Positions 42,173 to 52,221 of a DNA stretch of 64,000 nucleotides are shown here, in pieces. The stretch is from Caulobacter sp. Root655. GTDB lineage: Bacteria; Pseudomonadota; Alphaproteobacteria; Caulobacterales; Caulobacteraceae. The notes below the pieces were generated by a model. That model had not been told where the DNA came from, searched no databases, and saw only the letters and a list, made by a program, of their open reading frames with translations. The position numbers and the translations under genes were made by a program. Each line of letters begins with the position of its first letter. Position 1 is the stretch's first letter. The stretch lies in the NCBI RefSeq assembly GCF_001427665.1, contig NZ_LMHC01000027.1:216115-280114 (forward strand). Direction: 5' to 3'.

Positions 42173-43048
42173 ATGGCAAGCCTAAAGGAGATGCGCAATC
42201 GGATCTCGAGCGTCAAGGCGACGCAGAAGATCACGAAAGCGATGCAGATGGTGGCGGCCGCGAAGCTGCGCCGCAGCCAGGACGCGGCTGAAGCCGCGCG
42301 CCCCTATGCTCGGCGCCTGGCTTCGGTGATCGCCAACCTGGCCGCCGGCGTGTCCGGCGACGGCGCGCCCGCGCTGCTGGCCGGCACGGGCCGCGACGAT
42401 CGTCACCTGATCGTCGTCGCCGCCGCCGACCGTGGCCTGGCGGGCGGCTTCACCTCGTCGATCGTCCGCGCCGCGCGCGAGCGGATCGACACCCTGGTCC
42501 GCGAAGGCAAGGACGTGAAGATCGTCTGCGTCGGCAAGAAGACGACCGCCCAGCTGCGCCGCCTCTACAGCGACCGCATCGTCGAGAACTTCGACCTGTC
42601 GGCCTATCGCCAGTTCACCCTGTCGGTGGCCCAGCCGATCGCCGACGTCGTCACCAAGCTGTACGAAGCCGGCGACGTGGACGTGGTTACCCTGTTCTAC
42701 AGCCGCTTCAAGTCGGTGGTGCAGCAGATCCCGACCGCCCTGCAACTGATCCCGGCCACCGTCGAAAGCGGCGCGTCGGCTGAAGGCGCCAGCGCGGTCT
42801 ACGAGTACGAGCCCTCGGAAGAGGCCATCCTCGAAACCCTGCTGCCGCGCAACCTGACGGTCCAGATCCTGTCGGCCCTGCTCGACAACATGGCCGGCTT
42901 CTACGCCAGCCAGATGACGGCGATGGACAACGCCACGCGCAACGCTGGCGACATGATCAAGCGCTACACCCTTGAATATAACCGCTCCCGTCAGGCTCAG
43001 ATCACCAAGGAGCTGATCGAGATCATCTCCGGCGCCGAAGCCGTCTGA
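42173..43048 (+). CDS. atpG: ATP synthase F1 gamma subunit
   Basis: Central rotor shaft, 291 residues. N-terminus MASLKEMRNRISSVKATQKITKAMQMVAAAKLRR and C-terminus YNRSRQAQITKELIEIISGAEAV are diagnostic. Separated from atpA by the methyltransferase gene. Confidence 0.97.
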   Translation: MASLKEMRNRISSVKATQKITKAMQMVAAAKLRRSQDAAEAARPYARRLASVIANLAAGVSGDGAPALLAGTGRDDRHLIVVAAADRGLAGGFTSSIVRAARERIDTLVREGKDVKIVCVGKKTTAQLRRLYSDRIVENFDLSAYRQFTLSVAQPIADVVTKLYEAGDVDVVTLFYSRFKSVVQQIPTALQLIPATVESGASAEGASAVYEYEPSEEAILETLLPRNLTVQILSALLDNMAGFYASQMTAMDNATRNAGDMIKRYTLEYNRSRQAQITKELIEIISGAEAV

Positions 43049-43104
43049 TCCTGAACCCAATCATAAAACGCCCGCACGAGCCCGCACGAAAGACCCTGAA
43101 CGCC

Positions 43105-44738
<1,634 letters not shown>

Positions 44739-44739
<1 letters not shown>

Positions 44740-44987
44740 TGACCGACGAACTGGAGCTGGTGAACTTCTGCTGCGAGGAACTCGAGGAGGCGGTGTCTTC
44801 GGACCCCGACGCCTCGCTGATCGAGCATGACAGCGGTCTGATCCTGCTCAACCTGGGTCAGCGCGAAGAGGATGGCGAGACCGGCGTCGTGCTGGCCACC
44901 ATCCGCTTCTGCCCGTTCTGCGGGACCGAGATCCAGACGGACGAAGACATCGAAGCCGCCTTGGGCGAAGTCGAGATCGTGGAATAA
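44739..44987 (+). CDS. Small CPxCG zinc-knuckle protein between atpD and atpC
   Basis: An 82-residue acidic protein. Cysteines are at 11-12 (NFCCEE) and 58 and 61 (FCPFCGTE), the latter a CPxCG zinc knuckle. The ATG overlaps the atpD stop (TGATG), and its own stop overlaps the atpC start (TAATG), so it is translated in step with the catalytic and epsilon subunits. No known ATP synthase subunit matches. An assembly or regulatory factor is possible but is inference only. Confidence 0.75.
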
Positions 44988-45247
44988 TGGCCAAGCTGCA
45001 CTTCTCCCTCGTCGCGCCCGAGCGCGAACTGTTCTCGGCCGACGTCGACCAGGTCGACGCCCCGGGCGCGGAAGGCGACTTCGGCGTCCTGCCGAACCAC
45101 GCCCCGTTCATGACCACCCTGCGCGAAGGCCGGGTCACGGTCCGCGACGGCTCCAGCGTGCGCCTGTTCGACATCCAGGGCGGTTTCGCCGACGTGGGTC
45201 CGGACGGTTTCACCATCCTGGCCGAACACGCGGTCGAGGCGGCGTAA
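44987..45247 (+). CDS. atpC: ATP synthase F1 epsilon subunit, short form
   Basis: An 86-residue epsilon. The N-terminal beta-sandwich is intact (LHFSLVAPERELFSADVDQV, GDFGVLPNHAPFMTTLREG), but the C-terminal helical hairpin present in the 130-140 residue forms is missing. That hairpin inhibits ATP hydrolysis in other bacteria, so this enzyme must be controlled in another way, for instance by a zeta-type inhibitor. Last gene of the operon, followed by a hairpin terminator. Confidence 0.92.
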   Translation: MAKLHFSLVAPERELFSADVDQVDAPGAEGDFGVLPNHAPFMTTLREGRVTVRDGSSVRLFDIQGGFADVGPDGFTILAEHAVEAA

Positions 45248-45284
45248 GCCATCACGGTCGCCTTCGGGCGTCGAAGACACATGA

Positions 45285-45316
45285 CGGCCCGGGCGTGGAA
45301 GCGTCCGGGCCGTTTT
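45285..45316 (+). terminator. Rho-independent terminator of the atp operon
   Basis: Stem cggcccgg...ccgggccg, 12-base loop, then TTTT. It lies about 40 bases after atpC. Confidence 0.8.
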
Positions 45317-45342
45317 GCGTCGCTCCGTGCGCACCCACATCC

Positions 45343-45431
45343 GTCATCCCCCGACCTGTTCGGGGGACCCAAGCCGAGCCTGACGCGATATCCGATGCTG
45401 CTTGGGTCCCCCGCATAAGGCGGGGAATGAT
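45343..45431. repeat. Intergenic inverted repeat, gtcatccccc type
   Basis: Second copy of the family at 10928-11021: arms gtcatcccccgacc... and ...ggggaatgat, each a hairpin with a gggacccaagc core. Between the convergent atp operon and flavoprotein gene. Confidence 0.75.
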
Positions 45432-45476
45432 GGAATTTATGAGTATCCGCTTCGCTCGAAAATGCTCCATGCCGGC

Positions 45477-47018
45477 CTATGACAAGGTCGGCGGGCCGAA
45501 CCAGCGGCCTAGCGCCTCCGCCAGTCCCGACCGGTCGCCTTCCCCCACCCATGCCACATGTCCATCGGGCCGAATTAGCACCGCCGTGGGCGCGGCGACC
45601 GGGCCCAGCGCCGGAAGGTCCCACACGCCCTCGTATCTGGCGTCGATTCGCCGGACCCGATCCGTCCACGGCGTGATGTCGAGGCCGGCGGCCTCGCCGA
45701 GGTTGAGCAGCACCGGCCGAGCGTCATGGAGCAGGGTGAAGACTCGCAGCGGCCCGTCTTCGGTGACCAGTTCGAGATCGGGCATGCGGCGTCCGAGCAG
45801 CGGGCGCCCCTCGCCGAGATCGTAGTGGATATCCAGGCCGGCCTGCATCGCGGCGAACCGTCGGCGCGGCTCGTCCATGCCGAGGAGCTCGGCGAGAATG
45901 TCGCGCAGCGCCTTGGTCCGTTGGTCTTCGCGGCGAAGAACGATCGACGCCATCGTGTTGCGCAATACGCGGGCTCCGATCGGGTGGCGCTCGGCCTGGT
46001 AGCTGTCGAGGAGGCTGTCCGGCGACACGCCCTTGATCACCTGCGCCAGCTTCCATCCCAGGTTCACCGCATCCTGCACGCCGGTCTGGAGACCCTGGCC
46101 GCCGTCGGGGGGATGCACATGCGCGGCGTCACCCGCGATCAGCACGCGTCCCTGGCGGTACGAAGCCGCCTGCCGCGCGGCGTCGGTGAACCGGGAGATC
46201 GAGGTGGGGGAGTGGATCCCGTAGTCGGTCCCGTAGACGGCGATGAGCGCCGCGCTGAGGTCGCCGAGGGTGGGTTCGCTGGTCTGCCCGACCTGCTGTT
46301 CGGTCACGAGGACGCCGACGGGCCCGTGATCCGCGTAGACGATCTCGCCGTCGCGGATCTCGTACTCCACCCGGCCGAGGGCATGCGTGCCGAGCGCGTC
46401 GCGGCGGACGCCCCATTCGGGCGGCGTCTCGGCCAGCTCGGCCACGGCGATCAGGTTGCTGGTGGTGGGATCCGATCCCGGGAACGCGATGCCGGCGGCC
46501 TTGCGCACCCGGCTGCGTCCGCCGTCGCACCCGACCAGGTATCGCGCCCGCAGCGAGCGGCCGTCGCTCAGTTCGACATCCACCCCGGTGTCGTCCTGGG
46601 CGAAACCCGTCACTTCAACGCCGCGATAGATCGGCGCCTTGAGCTCGTCGATCCAGCCGGCGAGGATGCGTTCGATGTGGTTCTGCCGCAGCCCGAGACT
46701 GTAGGGGTGGCGGGTGGGGAAATCGCCGAGATCGAAATGGACCCCGGCGAAGCCGGTGGCCTGCGCCTTCTGTCCTTCCGCGAGGAACCGATCGGCGATC
46801 CCGCGCTGATCGAGGATCTCGATGGTGCGAGCATGCAGACCGCCCGCGCGTGAACCGGCGAGGTCCTGGCTGGGGCGCTTCTCGACAATGGCGACGTCGA
46901 CGCCCGCCAGCGCCAATTCGCCGGCGAGCATCAACCCCGTGGGGCCCCCACCCGCGATGATCACGGCATGCTCATCGCGGGTGCGAGCGCCCACGTCCGG
47001 GCCATCGAGATTCGCCAT
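45477..47018 (-). CDS. FAD monooxygenase, rifampicin monooxygenase-like
   Basis: Class A flavoprotein of about 513 residues. AGGGPTGLMLAGELALAG binds FAD, GCDGGRSRVRK is the DG motif, and LIAGDAAHVHPPDGGQGLQTGVQDAVNLGWKLA the GD motif. The C-terminal thioredoxin-like domain ends with VLIRPDGHVAWVGE. The order and wording of these segments are close to Rox, the rifampicin monooxygenase of actinobacteria, and to PheA/TfdB hydroxylases. Substrate is therefore uncertain. The start ATG (47016-47018) has GGGG eight bases upstream. Confidence 0.85.
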   Translation of the reverse strand: MANLDGPDVGARTRDEHAVIIAGGGPTGLMLAGELALAGVDVAIVEKRPSQDLAGSRAGGLHARTIEILDQRGIADRFLAEGQKAQATGFAGVHFDLGDFPTRHPYSLGLRQNHIERILAGWIDELKAPIYRGVEVTGFAQDDTGVDVELSDGRSLRARYLVGCDGGRSRVRKAAGIAFPGSDPTTSNLIAVAELAETPPEWGVRRDALGTHALGRVEYEIRDGEIVYADHGPVGVLVTEQQVGQTSEPTLGDLSAALIAVYGTDYGIHSPTSISRFTDAARQAASYRQGRVLIAGDAAHVHPPDGGQGLQTGVQDAVNLGWKLAQVIKGVSPDSLLDSYQAERHPIGARVLRNTMASIVLRREDQRTKALRDILAELLGMDEPRRRFAAMQAGLDIHYDLGEGRPLLGRRMPDLELVTEDGPLRVFTLLHDARPVLLNLGEAAGLDITPWTDRVRRIDARYEGVWDLPALGPVAAPTAVLIRPDGHVAWVGEGDRSGLAEALGRWFGPPTLS

Positions 47019-47405
47019 ACCCATCACCCCGGCATCTGCGGAACCGGGTTCGAAACCGCGGCCCTTCGCTCGCTAAGGATCCTTAATCTGCGCACAAAGA
47101 GCCGGGCGGCAATTCTTGATCTCGATTTGTTTGTCCCCAGATACAGATCAGCCGTAGCGCGGCGGCGATTTTTCACGGTGGCGAATTCAGGTTTGGCCGC
47201 CGGATGGGGATGCGCCCCAAGCCGACATCGGACCCGCGCGAAGGCGGACGCTCGGCCCGGCCGCGGAGGATCAGGAACCGACCATCGCCGCGCTCGGCTT
47301 GAATGTCCGGCGCGCGGGTCGTCGTCCTTATTGGATAACGTCGTTCTCTATTTCCCGGATCGGGCCTAACCTCCGCCCACGCCGCTCGGGCGCCGGGGAA
47401 TTGCG
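47019..47405. other. Intergenic region with no recognised gene
   Basis: About 390 bases between divergent genes. The first half (around 47070-47180) is lower in GC. I find no convincing coding frame, hairpin with a T run or known regulatory motif; it presumably holds the promoters of the flavoprotein and of the secreted protein gene. Confidence 0.5.
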
Positions 47406-47936
47406 ATGCGGATTCCAGCCACCATCCTCACCACCGCGGCCCTGCTCGCCGCCAGCGCGGCCCAGGCCGTTCCGACCTACCGGCAGGAGGTGGTCGATGT
47501 CTTCAAGCAGGTCTGCCTGCCCGCCGGGACCAACGCCGCGGCGGTGGGTGTCGCCGCCGCCAAGCTGGGCTGGAAGCCGGCCCCGGCCTCGATCAAGGCG
47601 ATGTGGTCGGGGCCGGCCACCAAGGTCTGGGTTTCGCCCGCCACCGCCCGGTTCTACCTGGCCCAGGCGCCGCAGGACGGCTTCTGCCAGGTCGGCTATT
47701 ACGACGGGGCCCAACCGGCCACCACCGATCCCGCCGCCTTCGCCACCCTGTTGCGCAATATCATGATCCATGCCGGCATCGCGGTCGGCTCGGGCTTCGT
47801 GAAGACCGCCGAGGACAGCCAGCTGATCCAGAAGGGGACCTATGTCTCGCCCGGCTATCCCGGGCTGAAGATGTATGTCGTGGTCGCCAACTTCCCGAAC
47901 GCGGCCAACTTCCTGCTGAGCACCAGCAAGCCCTGA
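47406..47936 (+). CDS. Secreted protein of unknown function (NMCC_0638-like layout)
   Basis: A 176-residue protein with a signal peptide ending at SAAQAV. The mature part has an early VFKQVCLPAG and a later DGFCQVGYYDG, two cysteines likely paired, and ends with YVVVANFPN. It shares this arrangement (signal, VC near the start, paired Cys) with the next gene, so the two may be distant paralogs. The family label is tentative. Confidence 0.65.
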   Translation: MRIPATILTTAALLAASAAQAVPTYRQEVVDVFKQVCLPAGTNAAAVGVAAAKLGWKPAPASIKAMWSGPATKVWVSPATARFYLAQAPQDGFCQVGYYDGAQPATTDPAAFATLLRNIMIHAGIAVGSGFVKTAEDSQLIQKGTYVSPGYPGLKMYVVVANFPNAANFLLSTSKP

Positions 47937-48094
47937 CCGCCCGGTTTTCGCCCCTGAGGCGTCACGCCGCACCTGTACGACCAGAAAATTACACCTGTGA
48001 CCCAATCTCCGCCTTATTCGGCTACCATAGGGGTTGCGAGGGACCGCCCGTCGGTTTTAATGCCGACCTCTTGCCTAGTGGGGATATCTCGACC

Positions 48095-48808
48095 ATGCGC
48101 TTTGCGCTCGCCACCTTGATCGCTCTCGGCGCGGTCTCCACCGCCGTCGCCCAGGAGCAGACCGCTCCGGCTCCGGCCCCGACGGCCGCTCCGGCTCCGA
48201 CCGCCGCGCCGATGCAAACTCCGGCTCCGGCCCCGGCTCCGATCGGCGGCGCGCCCGCCGACCAGGCCGCGCCCCCGGTGGCCGCGCCGCCCGCCGGCAC
48301 GGAGCCGGCCTATGTCGAGCCCGTCCGTCCGCCGCCGACGACCGACCCGATCTCGCTGCAGCTGCTGAGCGTGCTGGACAAGGTCTGCAAGCCGGCCGTG
48401 GTCGGCGGCGACTTCCCCGCCCTGGCCAAGGGCGCGGGCATGAAGAAGAAGAAAGAGCAGTGGGTGCTGGATATCGGCAAGCCCTACTCGATCGCCATCG
48501 ACAACCCCGGCTCCAACAAGAACGTCTGCACCGTCACCATCCAGTACGGCCAGACCGTCGAGCAGGCCCAGGCCCTGGCCAGCGCCCTGCACGACTGGGC
48601 GAGCTGGGAAAACAAGCCGCAGCTGCGCCTGATCCGCAACGACCAGACCATCGCCAGCGACTTCAAGCGCTTCACCGTCTCGTGGGACGACGCCTGGGCC
48701 GACGGCCACGCGGGCCTGGTCTACATGCGCCTGAAGAAGCTGGACGACACCTCGGTCGGCAAGAACTACGAGCAGGCGCGGGTGCTCTACAGCACCACCA
48801 GCCGCTAA
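48095..48808 (+). CDS. Secreted protein with Pro/Ala-rich linker
   Basis: A 237-residue protein: signal peptide to STAVAQ, a linker of about 60 residues rich in Pro and Ala, then a 150-residue domain starting LLSVLDKVCKPAV and containing NKNVCTVTIQYG and FKRFTVSWDDAW. The domain resembles the downstream half of the preceding gene's product in pattern. The proline-rich linker would let the domain reach through the periplasm. Function unknown. Confidence 0.65.
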   Translation: MRFALATLIALGAVSTAVAQEQTAPAPAPTAAPAPTAAPMQTPAPAPAPIGGAPADQAAPPVAAPPAGTEPAYVEPVRPPPTTDPISLQLLSVLDKVCKPAVVGGDFPALAKGAGMKKKKEQWVLDIGKPYSIAIDNPGSNKNVCTVTIQYGQTVEQAQALASALHDWASWENKPQLRLIRNDQTIASDFKRFTVSWDDAWADGHAGLVYMRLKKLDDTSVGKNYEQARVLYSTTSR

Positions 48809-48854
48809 AGCCGGGCCGGAGGCTTGCCCTCCGGTTCATGGACGCTATCTAGGG

Positions 48855-48904
48855 AAGGCGCGGGGACGACCCCGCGCCTTTTCGTGTTTCCGGGGACGAC
48901 CCCG
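48855..48904 (+). ncRNA. Guanidine-II riboswitch (mini-ykkC)
   Basis: Two hairpins, each with the tetraloop ACGA, are joined by ten bases: an 11-base-pair stem (48855-48865 with 48870-48880) and a stem of five G/C pairs (48891-48895 with 48900-48904). Paired stem-loops with ACGR loops define the guanidine-II class, which binds one guanidinium per loop and controls translation. It ends 80 bases before a gene of the guanidinium exporter family, the commonest target of this riboswitch. Confidence 0.9.
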
Positions 48905-48984
48905 CTAACCTTGCTAGACGCGTTTTCTTCACGCGAGCCGGTATCCACCTCGCTCGAAAACGCTTTGGCTTCAGGGAGCAGGTC

Positions 48985-49311
48985 ATGGCCTGGATCATCC
49001 TCACCGTCGCCGGCCTTTTCGAAATCGGCTGGGCCGTGGGTCTCAAATACACCGAGGGCTTCACCCGCCCCGTCCCCACGCTACTGACGGGCGTCAGCCT
49101 GGTCGCGAGCATGGCGCTGCTGGGCTGGGCGATCAAAACCCTGCCGCTGGGCACCGCCTACGCGGTCTGGACCGGGATCGGGGCCGTGGGCACGGCCATC
49201 GTCGGCATCCTGGTGTTCAAGGAGCCGGCCACGGCGGCACGGCTGGTCTGCCTGGCGCTGATCGTCTCGGGCATATTGGGCCTGAAGCTGTTCACCCCGG
49301 CCGCCCACTGA
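48985..49311 (+). CDS. gdx: Guanidinium exporter, SMR family (Gdx/SugE)
   Basis: A 108-residue four-helix transporter. The functional glutamate is Glu13 in LFEIGWAVGLKYTEGF, a segment characteristic of the Gdx branch rather than the multidrug EmrE branch. It exports guanidinium in exchange for protons as an antiparallel dimer. A guanidine-II riboswitch lies upstream. The 3' 154 bases are antisense to the end of the convergent opgH gene. Confidence 0.93.
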   Translation: MAWIILTVAGLFEIGWAVGLKYTEGFTRPVPTLLTGVSLVASMALLGWAIKTLPLGTAYAVWTGIGAVGTAIVGILVFKEPATAARLVCLALIVSGILGLKLFTPAAH

Positions 49312-51137
49312 GGCGAGCCCGCTCCGGTGGTCTCGCCGGGCGTCAGCAGCAGGCCGACGTCCCGCAGGCGCAGGCCGCGCGAGATGCTGGCCGTCCACCA
49401 GGCCAGGAACGGGGCGGCGACCAGGCTGGTCGCCGCCACCGCCAGCCACGGCGACAGGCCCGCGCCCAGGACCGGGCCCAGCGTCGCCAGGGCCACGCCG
49501 ACCAGCATCTCGGGCCCGTGGAACACCAGGGCGGTGCGACCGCTCATCCGACCTTCGTCCCGTTGCTGGGCCGCCCATCCGGAATCCCGGCCCAGGATCA
49601 CCGCCAGCAGGGCGCGGCTGTGGGCGGCCATGATCACCGGCGCGGTCAGGGTCGAGGCCAGGGTCTCCAGCCCGACGCTGGCCAGGGCCCGCCCCGCCCC
49701 GCCGAACGCCCGGGCCCGCCCCTGGCGCAGCATCATGACGTAGGACAGCAGCTTGGGCAGCAGCACGAAGGCCAGGCTGATGGCCAGCACCGCGGCGCCG
49801 GCCAGCGGATAGCCGCCGCCGTCCGGGTTCGGAGCCGACAGCAGCGCCCCGGTGACCACCAGGGCGATCCACAGCGGGGCGAGGGCGTAGGACAGCACGC
49901 CGCGCGCCAGGTGCAGGCGGCTGACCGGGTGCAGCCCCCTGGCGCCCACGACGCCCAGGTGCTGCAGGTTGCCCTGGCACCAGCGGCGGTCGCGAACCAG
50001 ATGGTCGATCAAGGTCGGCGGGCTTTCCTCGAAACTGCCACCCAGCGCGGGGGCCAGCCGTACGCCCCAGCCGGCCCGCCGCAGGAAGGCGGCCTCGACG
50101 AAGTCGTGGCTCATGATGTGGCCGCCGAAGGGCTTTTTTCCTTTGAGGTGCGGCAGTCCGCCGGACTGCGCGAACGCCTCGACCCGCAGGATGGCGTTGT
50201 GGCCCCAATAGTTGCCGTCGGCCCCGCTCCACCAGGCCACGCCCCAGGCGGCCAGCGGGCCATACAGGGTGTTGGCGAACTGCTCCAGCCGTCCAAACAG
50301 CGTGCGGCGGCCGATGATCGTCGGGGCGGTCTGGATCAGGCCCAGGGACGGGTCGCGCTGCATGGCGGCCGCCAGCCGCCACAGGGTCTCGCCGTCCATC
50401 AGGCTGTCGGCGTCCAGCACCACCATGTGGTCATAGGCCCCGCCGTGGGCCCGGACCCAGTCGGCGATGTTGCCGGCCTTGCGGTCGATGTTCTCGGGGC
50501 GGTGGCGGTAATAGGTCCGCGGCCCGACCTCGCCGCGCCGGAAGGCGGCGAAACCCCGGCGTTCGGCGTCCAGCACCGGCGCGTGGCGGCTGTCGCTGAG
50601 CACGACGATGTCGAAGAACGGCGTCAGACCCAGGGCGTGCAGCCCGGTCCGCATCGCCGCCAGCCGGGCGAAGAACGGGCCGCAGTCCTCGTGGTAGATC
50701 GGGGCCAGCAGGGCCGTGCGGGTGTGCAGGCGGGGCAGGGGGCCGTGGGCGACCGTCCGCTCCCAGGTCTGGCTCTGGCCGGACAGCCATAGGCCACCCA
50801 GGTTGGCGGCGAAGGAAAAGGCCATCCAGCCGAACAGCACCAGGATCAGGCCGACATGGGCGATCTCCAGCGGAACCAGTCCGTCCTCGGCCATGGCCGA
50901 GGCCACGGCCAGGACGGCCAGGCCGGTGCTGAGCGCGCAGAACGCCGCCAGCGCCGCGCGCCGCCGGCCCAGGCCAGGCAGGCGGGCGAAGCGCCGGGGC
51001 TCGGCGTCGCGGTGCAGCGGCTGGTCGGGCATGTCGAGCGGCGCGGCGGGCGGAGCCCAGTCGCCGCTATCGGTCACGTCGCGGAATGAGCGCGCTTCGA
51101 CCCCGAGTTGTTGTGGTGAAGTGGTATTGGCGCGCAT
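49158..51137 (-). CDS. opgH: Glucans biosynthesis glucosyltransferase
   Basis: Inner-membrane enzyme that builds the beta-1,2 backbone of osmoregulated periplasmic glucans. In 659 residues it has N-terminal helices, a GT2 domain with VVLDADSLMDG (DxD), later catalytic DFVEA and the RRWCQGN (Q/RxxRW-type) motif, and C-terminal helices. The start MRANTTSP has an AGGGAT site. The family core ends near LLLTPGET; the last 50 or so residues are coded entirely from the strand opposite gdx and look like an added tail. opgG is not adjacent. Confidence 0.9.
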   Translation of the reverse strand: MRANTTSPQQLGVEARSFRDVTDSGDWAPPAAPLDMPDQPLHRDAEPRRFARLPGLGRRRAALAAFCALSTGLAVLAVASAMAEDGLVPLEIAHVGLILVLFGWMAFSFAANLGGLWLSGQSQTWERTVAHGPLPRLHTRTALLAPIYHEDCGPFFARLAAMRTGLHALGLTPFFDIVVLSDSRHAPVLDAERRGFAAFRRGEVGPRTYYRHRPENIDRKAGNIADWVRAHGGAYDHMVVLDADSLMDGETLWRLAAAMQRDPSLGLIQTAPTIIGRRTLFGRLEQFANTLYGPLAAWGVAWWSGADGNYWGHNAILRVEAFAQSGGLPHLKGKKPFGGHIMSHDFVEAAFLRRAGWGVRLAPALGGSFEESPPTLIDHLVRDRRWCQGNLQHLGVVGARGLHPVSRLHLARGVLSYALAPLWIALVVTGALLSAPNPDGGGYPLAGAAVLAISLAFVLLPKLLSYVMMLRQGRARAFGGAGRALASVGLETLASTLTAPVIMAAHSRALLAVILGRDSGWAAQQRDEGRMSGRTALVFHGPEMLVGVALATLGPVLGAGLSPWLAVAATSLVAAPFLAWWTASISRGLRLRDVGLLLTPGETTGAGSPQWAAGVNSFRPNMPETISARQTSRAAVAGSLNTRMPTMAVPTAPIPVQTA

Positions 51138-51423
51138 GGAAATCCCTTCAGCGCCGAAACACCTCCCATCGTCCAAGGTTCCGCAACGCGATAACCTTTA
51201 TTTGTACAGTGACATCAAGGTTAATTTTTGAGCGATATGAGGTCGAATACTGTCTAAAATTGATCGGTAGGTCGCGTATATGCCGGAAATTGGCCGTGAA
51301 GCGGCCACATTCGATCCGCGCACAAATTGTGGCGCGATCGCACATGTGTTCGATGCAAGGATGATCTTGTCATCCCGGACAAGCGTGGCGCGAAGATCCG
51401 GGACCCGTCGGAAGCGCCCGCGC

Positions 51424-52188
51424 TCAGGCGGCCGCGCGGTTCTCTTGGGCGATGAAGTCCAGGCAGGCCTCGGCGACCGCTTCCCAGCCCGGTTCGCCCG
51501 GCAGCCAATGGCTCATCTGCGGGAACACCTGGCAGGATCCGCCCAGGCGCGCGGCGGTCTGGCGGACGGTGGCGGGCGGATGGATGATGTCCTTGCCGCC
51601 GGCCAGCGCCAGGGTCGGCACGCCGGTCGGACCGGCGCCGGTGGTCATGAACGGGTCCAGCCACCAGTTCAGCGTCTCCCACAGCGCCCGGCCGCTTTCG
51701 GCGGTCATCTGGGCGTAGAGGGCCTTGCGTTCGTCACGCGGCAGGCGGTCCAGGGTGTAGCTCTCCACCACCCCGTAGTCGGGGGCGACGGCCTGCAGCC
51801 AGTAGGGGCCCAGAGCGTAGAGGCTGACCGCCGAGGCGGCTTCCTCCAGGCTCGAGCCGCTGACGCCCCAGGGCGGCGAAGGGGCCAGCAGGATCAACCG
51901 CGAAACCGGGGCGCGGGCCGCCGCCATCTGGGCCACCAACCCGCCCATCGAGTGGCCGATCAGGATCGGCGGCTCGTCACAGGCCTCGCACAGCGCGGCG
52001 ATCTGCTTGGCGTAATCGACCATCGAGCGGCCGGCCACCAGGGCCCCGTCGCCGTGGCCGATCAGGTTGGGGGTCTGAACGTCGTGGCCAGCGGCCTCGA
52101 AGGGCCGCCGAAAGGCGTCGAAGGTCCAGCCGCCGCAGAAGGCGCCATGCACCATGATCACCGGAGTCGCCACGCAGGCCTCACTCAC
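51424..52188 (-). CDS. Alpha/beta hydrolase
   Basis: A 254-residue hydrolase. The oxyanion region is VMVHGAFCGGW-like (VIMVHGAFCGGW), the nucleophile elbow is IGHSMGG, and a late histidine is in QMSHWLPGE; an acid is expected in AGGKDIIHPP. It is soluble with no signal peptide. It is the upstream-facing neighbour of another hydrolase of the same fold in the same direction, possibly an old duplication. Confidence 0.83.
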   Translation of the reverse strand: MSEACVATPVIMVHGAFCGGWTFDAFRRPFEAAGHDVQTPNLIGHGDGALVAGRSMVDYAKQIAALCEACDEPPILIGHSMGGLVAQMAAARAPVSRLILLAPSPPWGVSGSSLEEAASAVSLYALGPYWLQAVAPDYGVVESYTLDRLPRDERKALYAQMTAESGRALWETLNWWLDPFMTTGAGPTGVPTLALAGGKDIIHPPATVRQTAARLGGSCQVFPQMSHWLPGEPGWEAVAEACLDFIAQENRAAA

Positions 52189-52221
52189 TCACTGACTCGG
52201 CCAGGACGCCGCGCCGCCAGC

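Noticed and set aside
48855..48904. Double hairpin read as a transcription terminator of the preceding secreted-protein gene
   Set aside because: Both loops are ACGA, there is no strong T run after the second stem, and the next gene is gdx; a guanidine-II riboswitch explains all of this better.
51362..51423. Half of a cccggacaagc-type inverted repeat near 51370
   Set aside because: Only one arm (gtcatcccggac) is clear, with no matching second arm before the hydrolase stop, so I do not list it as a repeat element.
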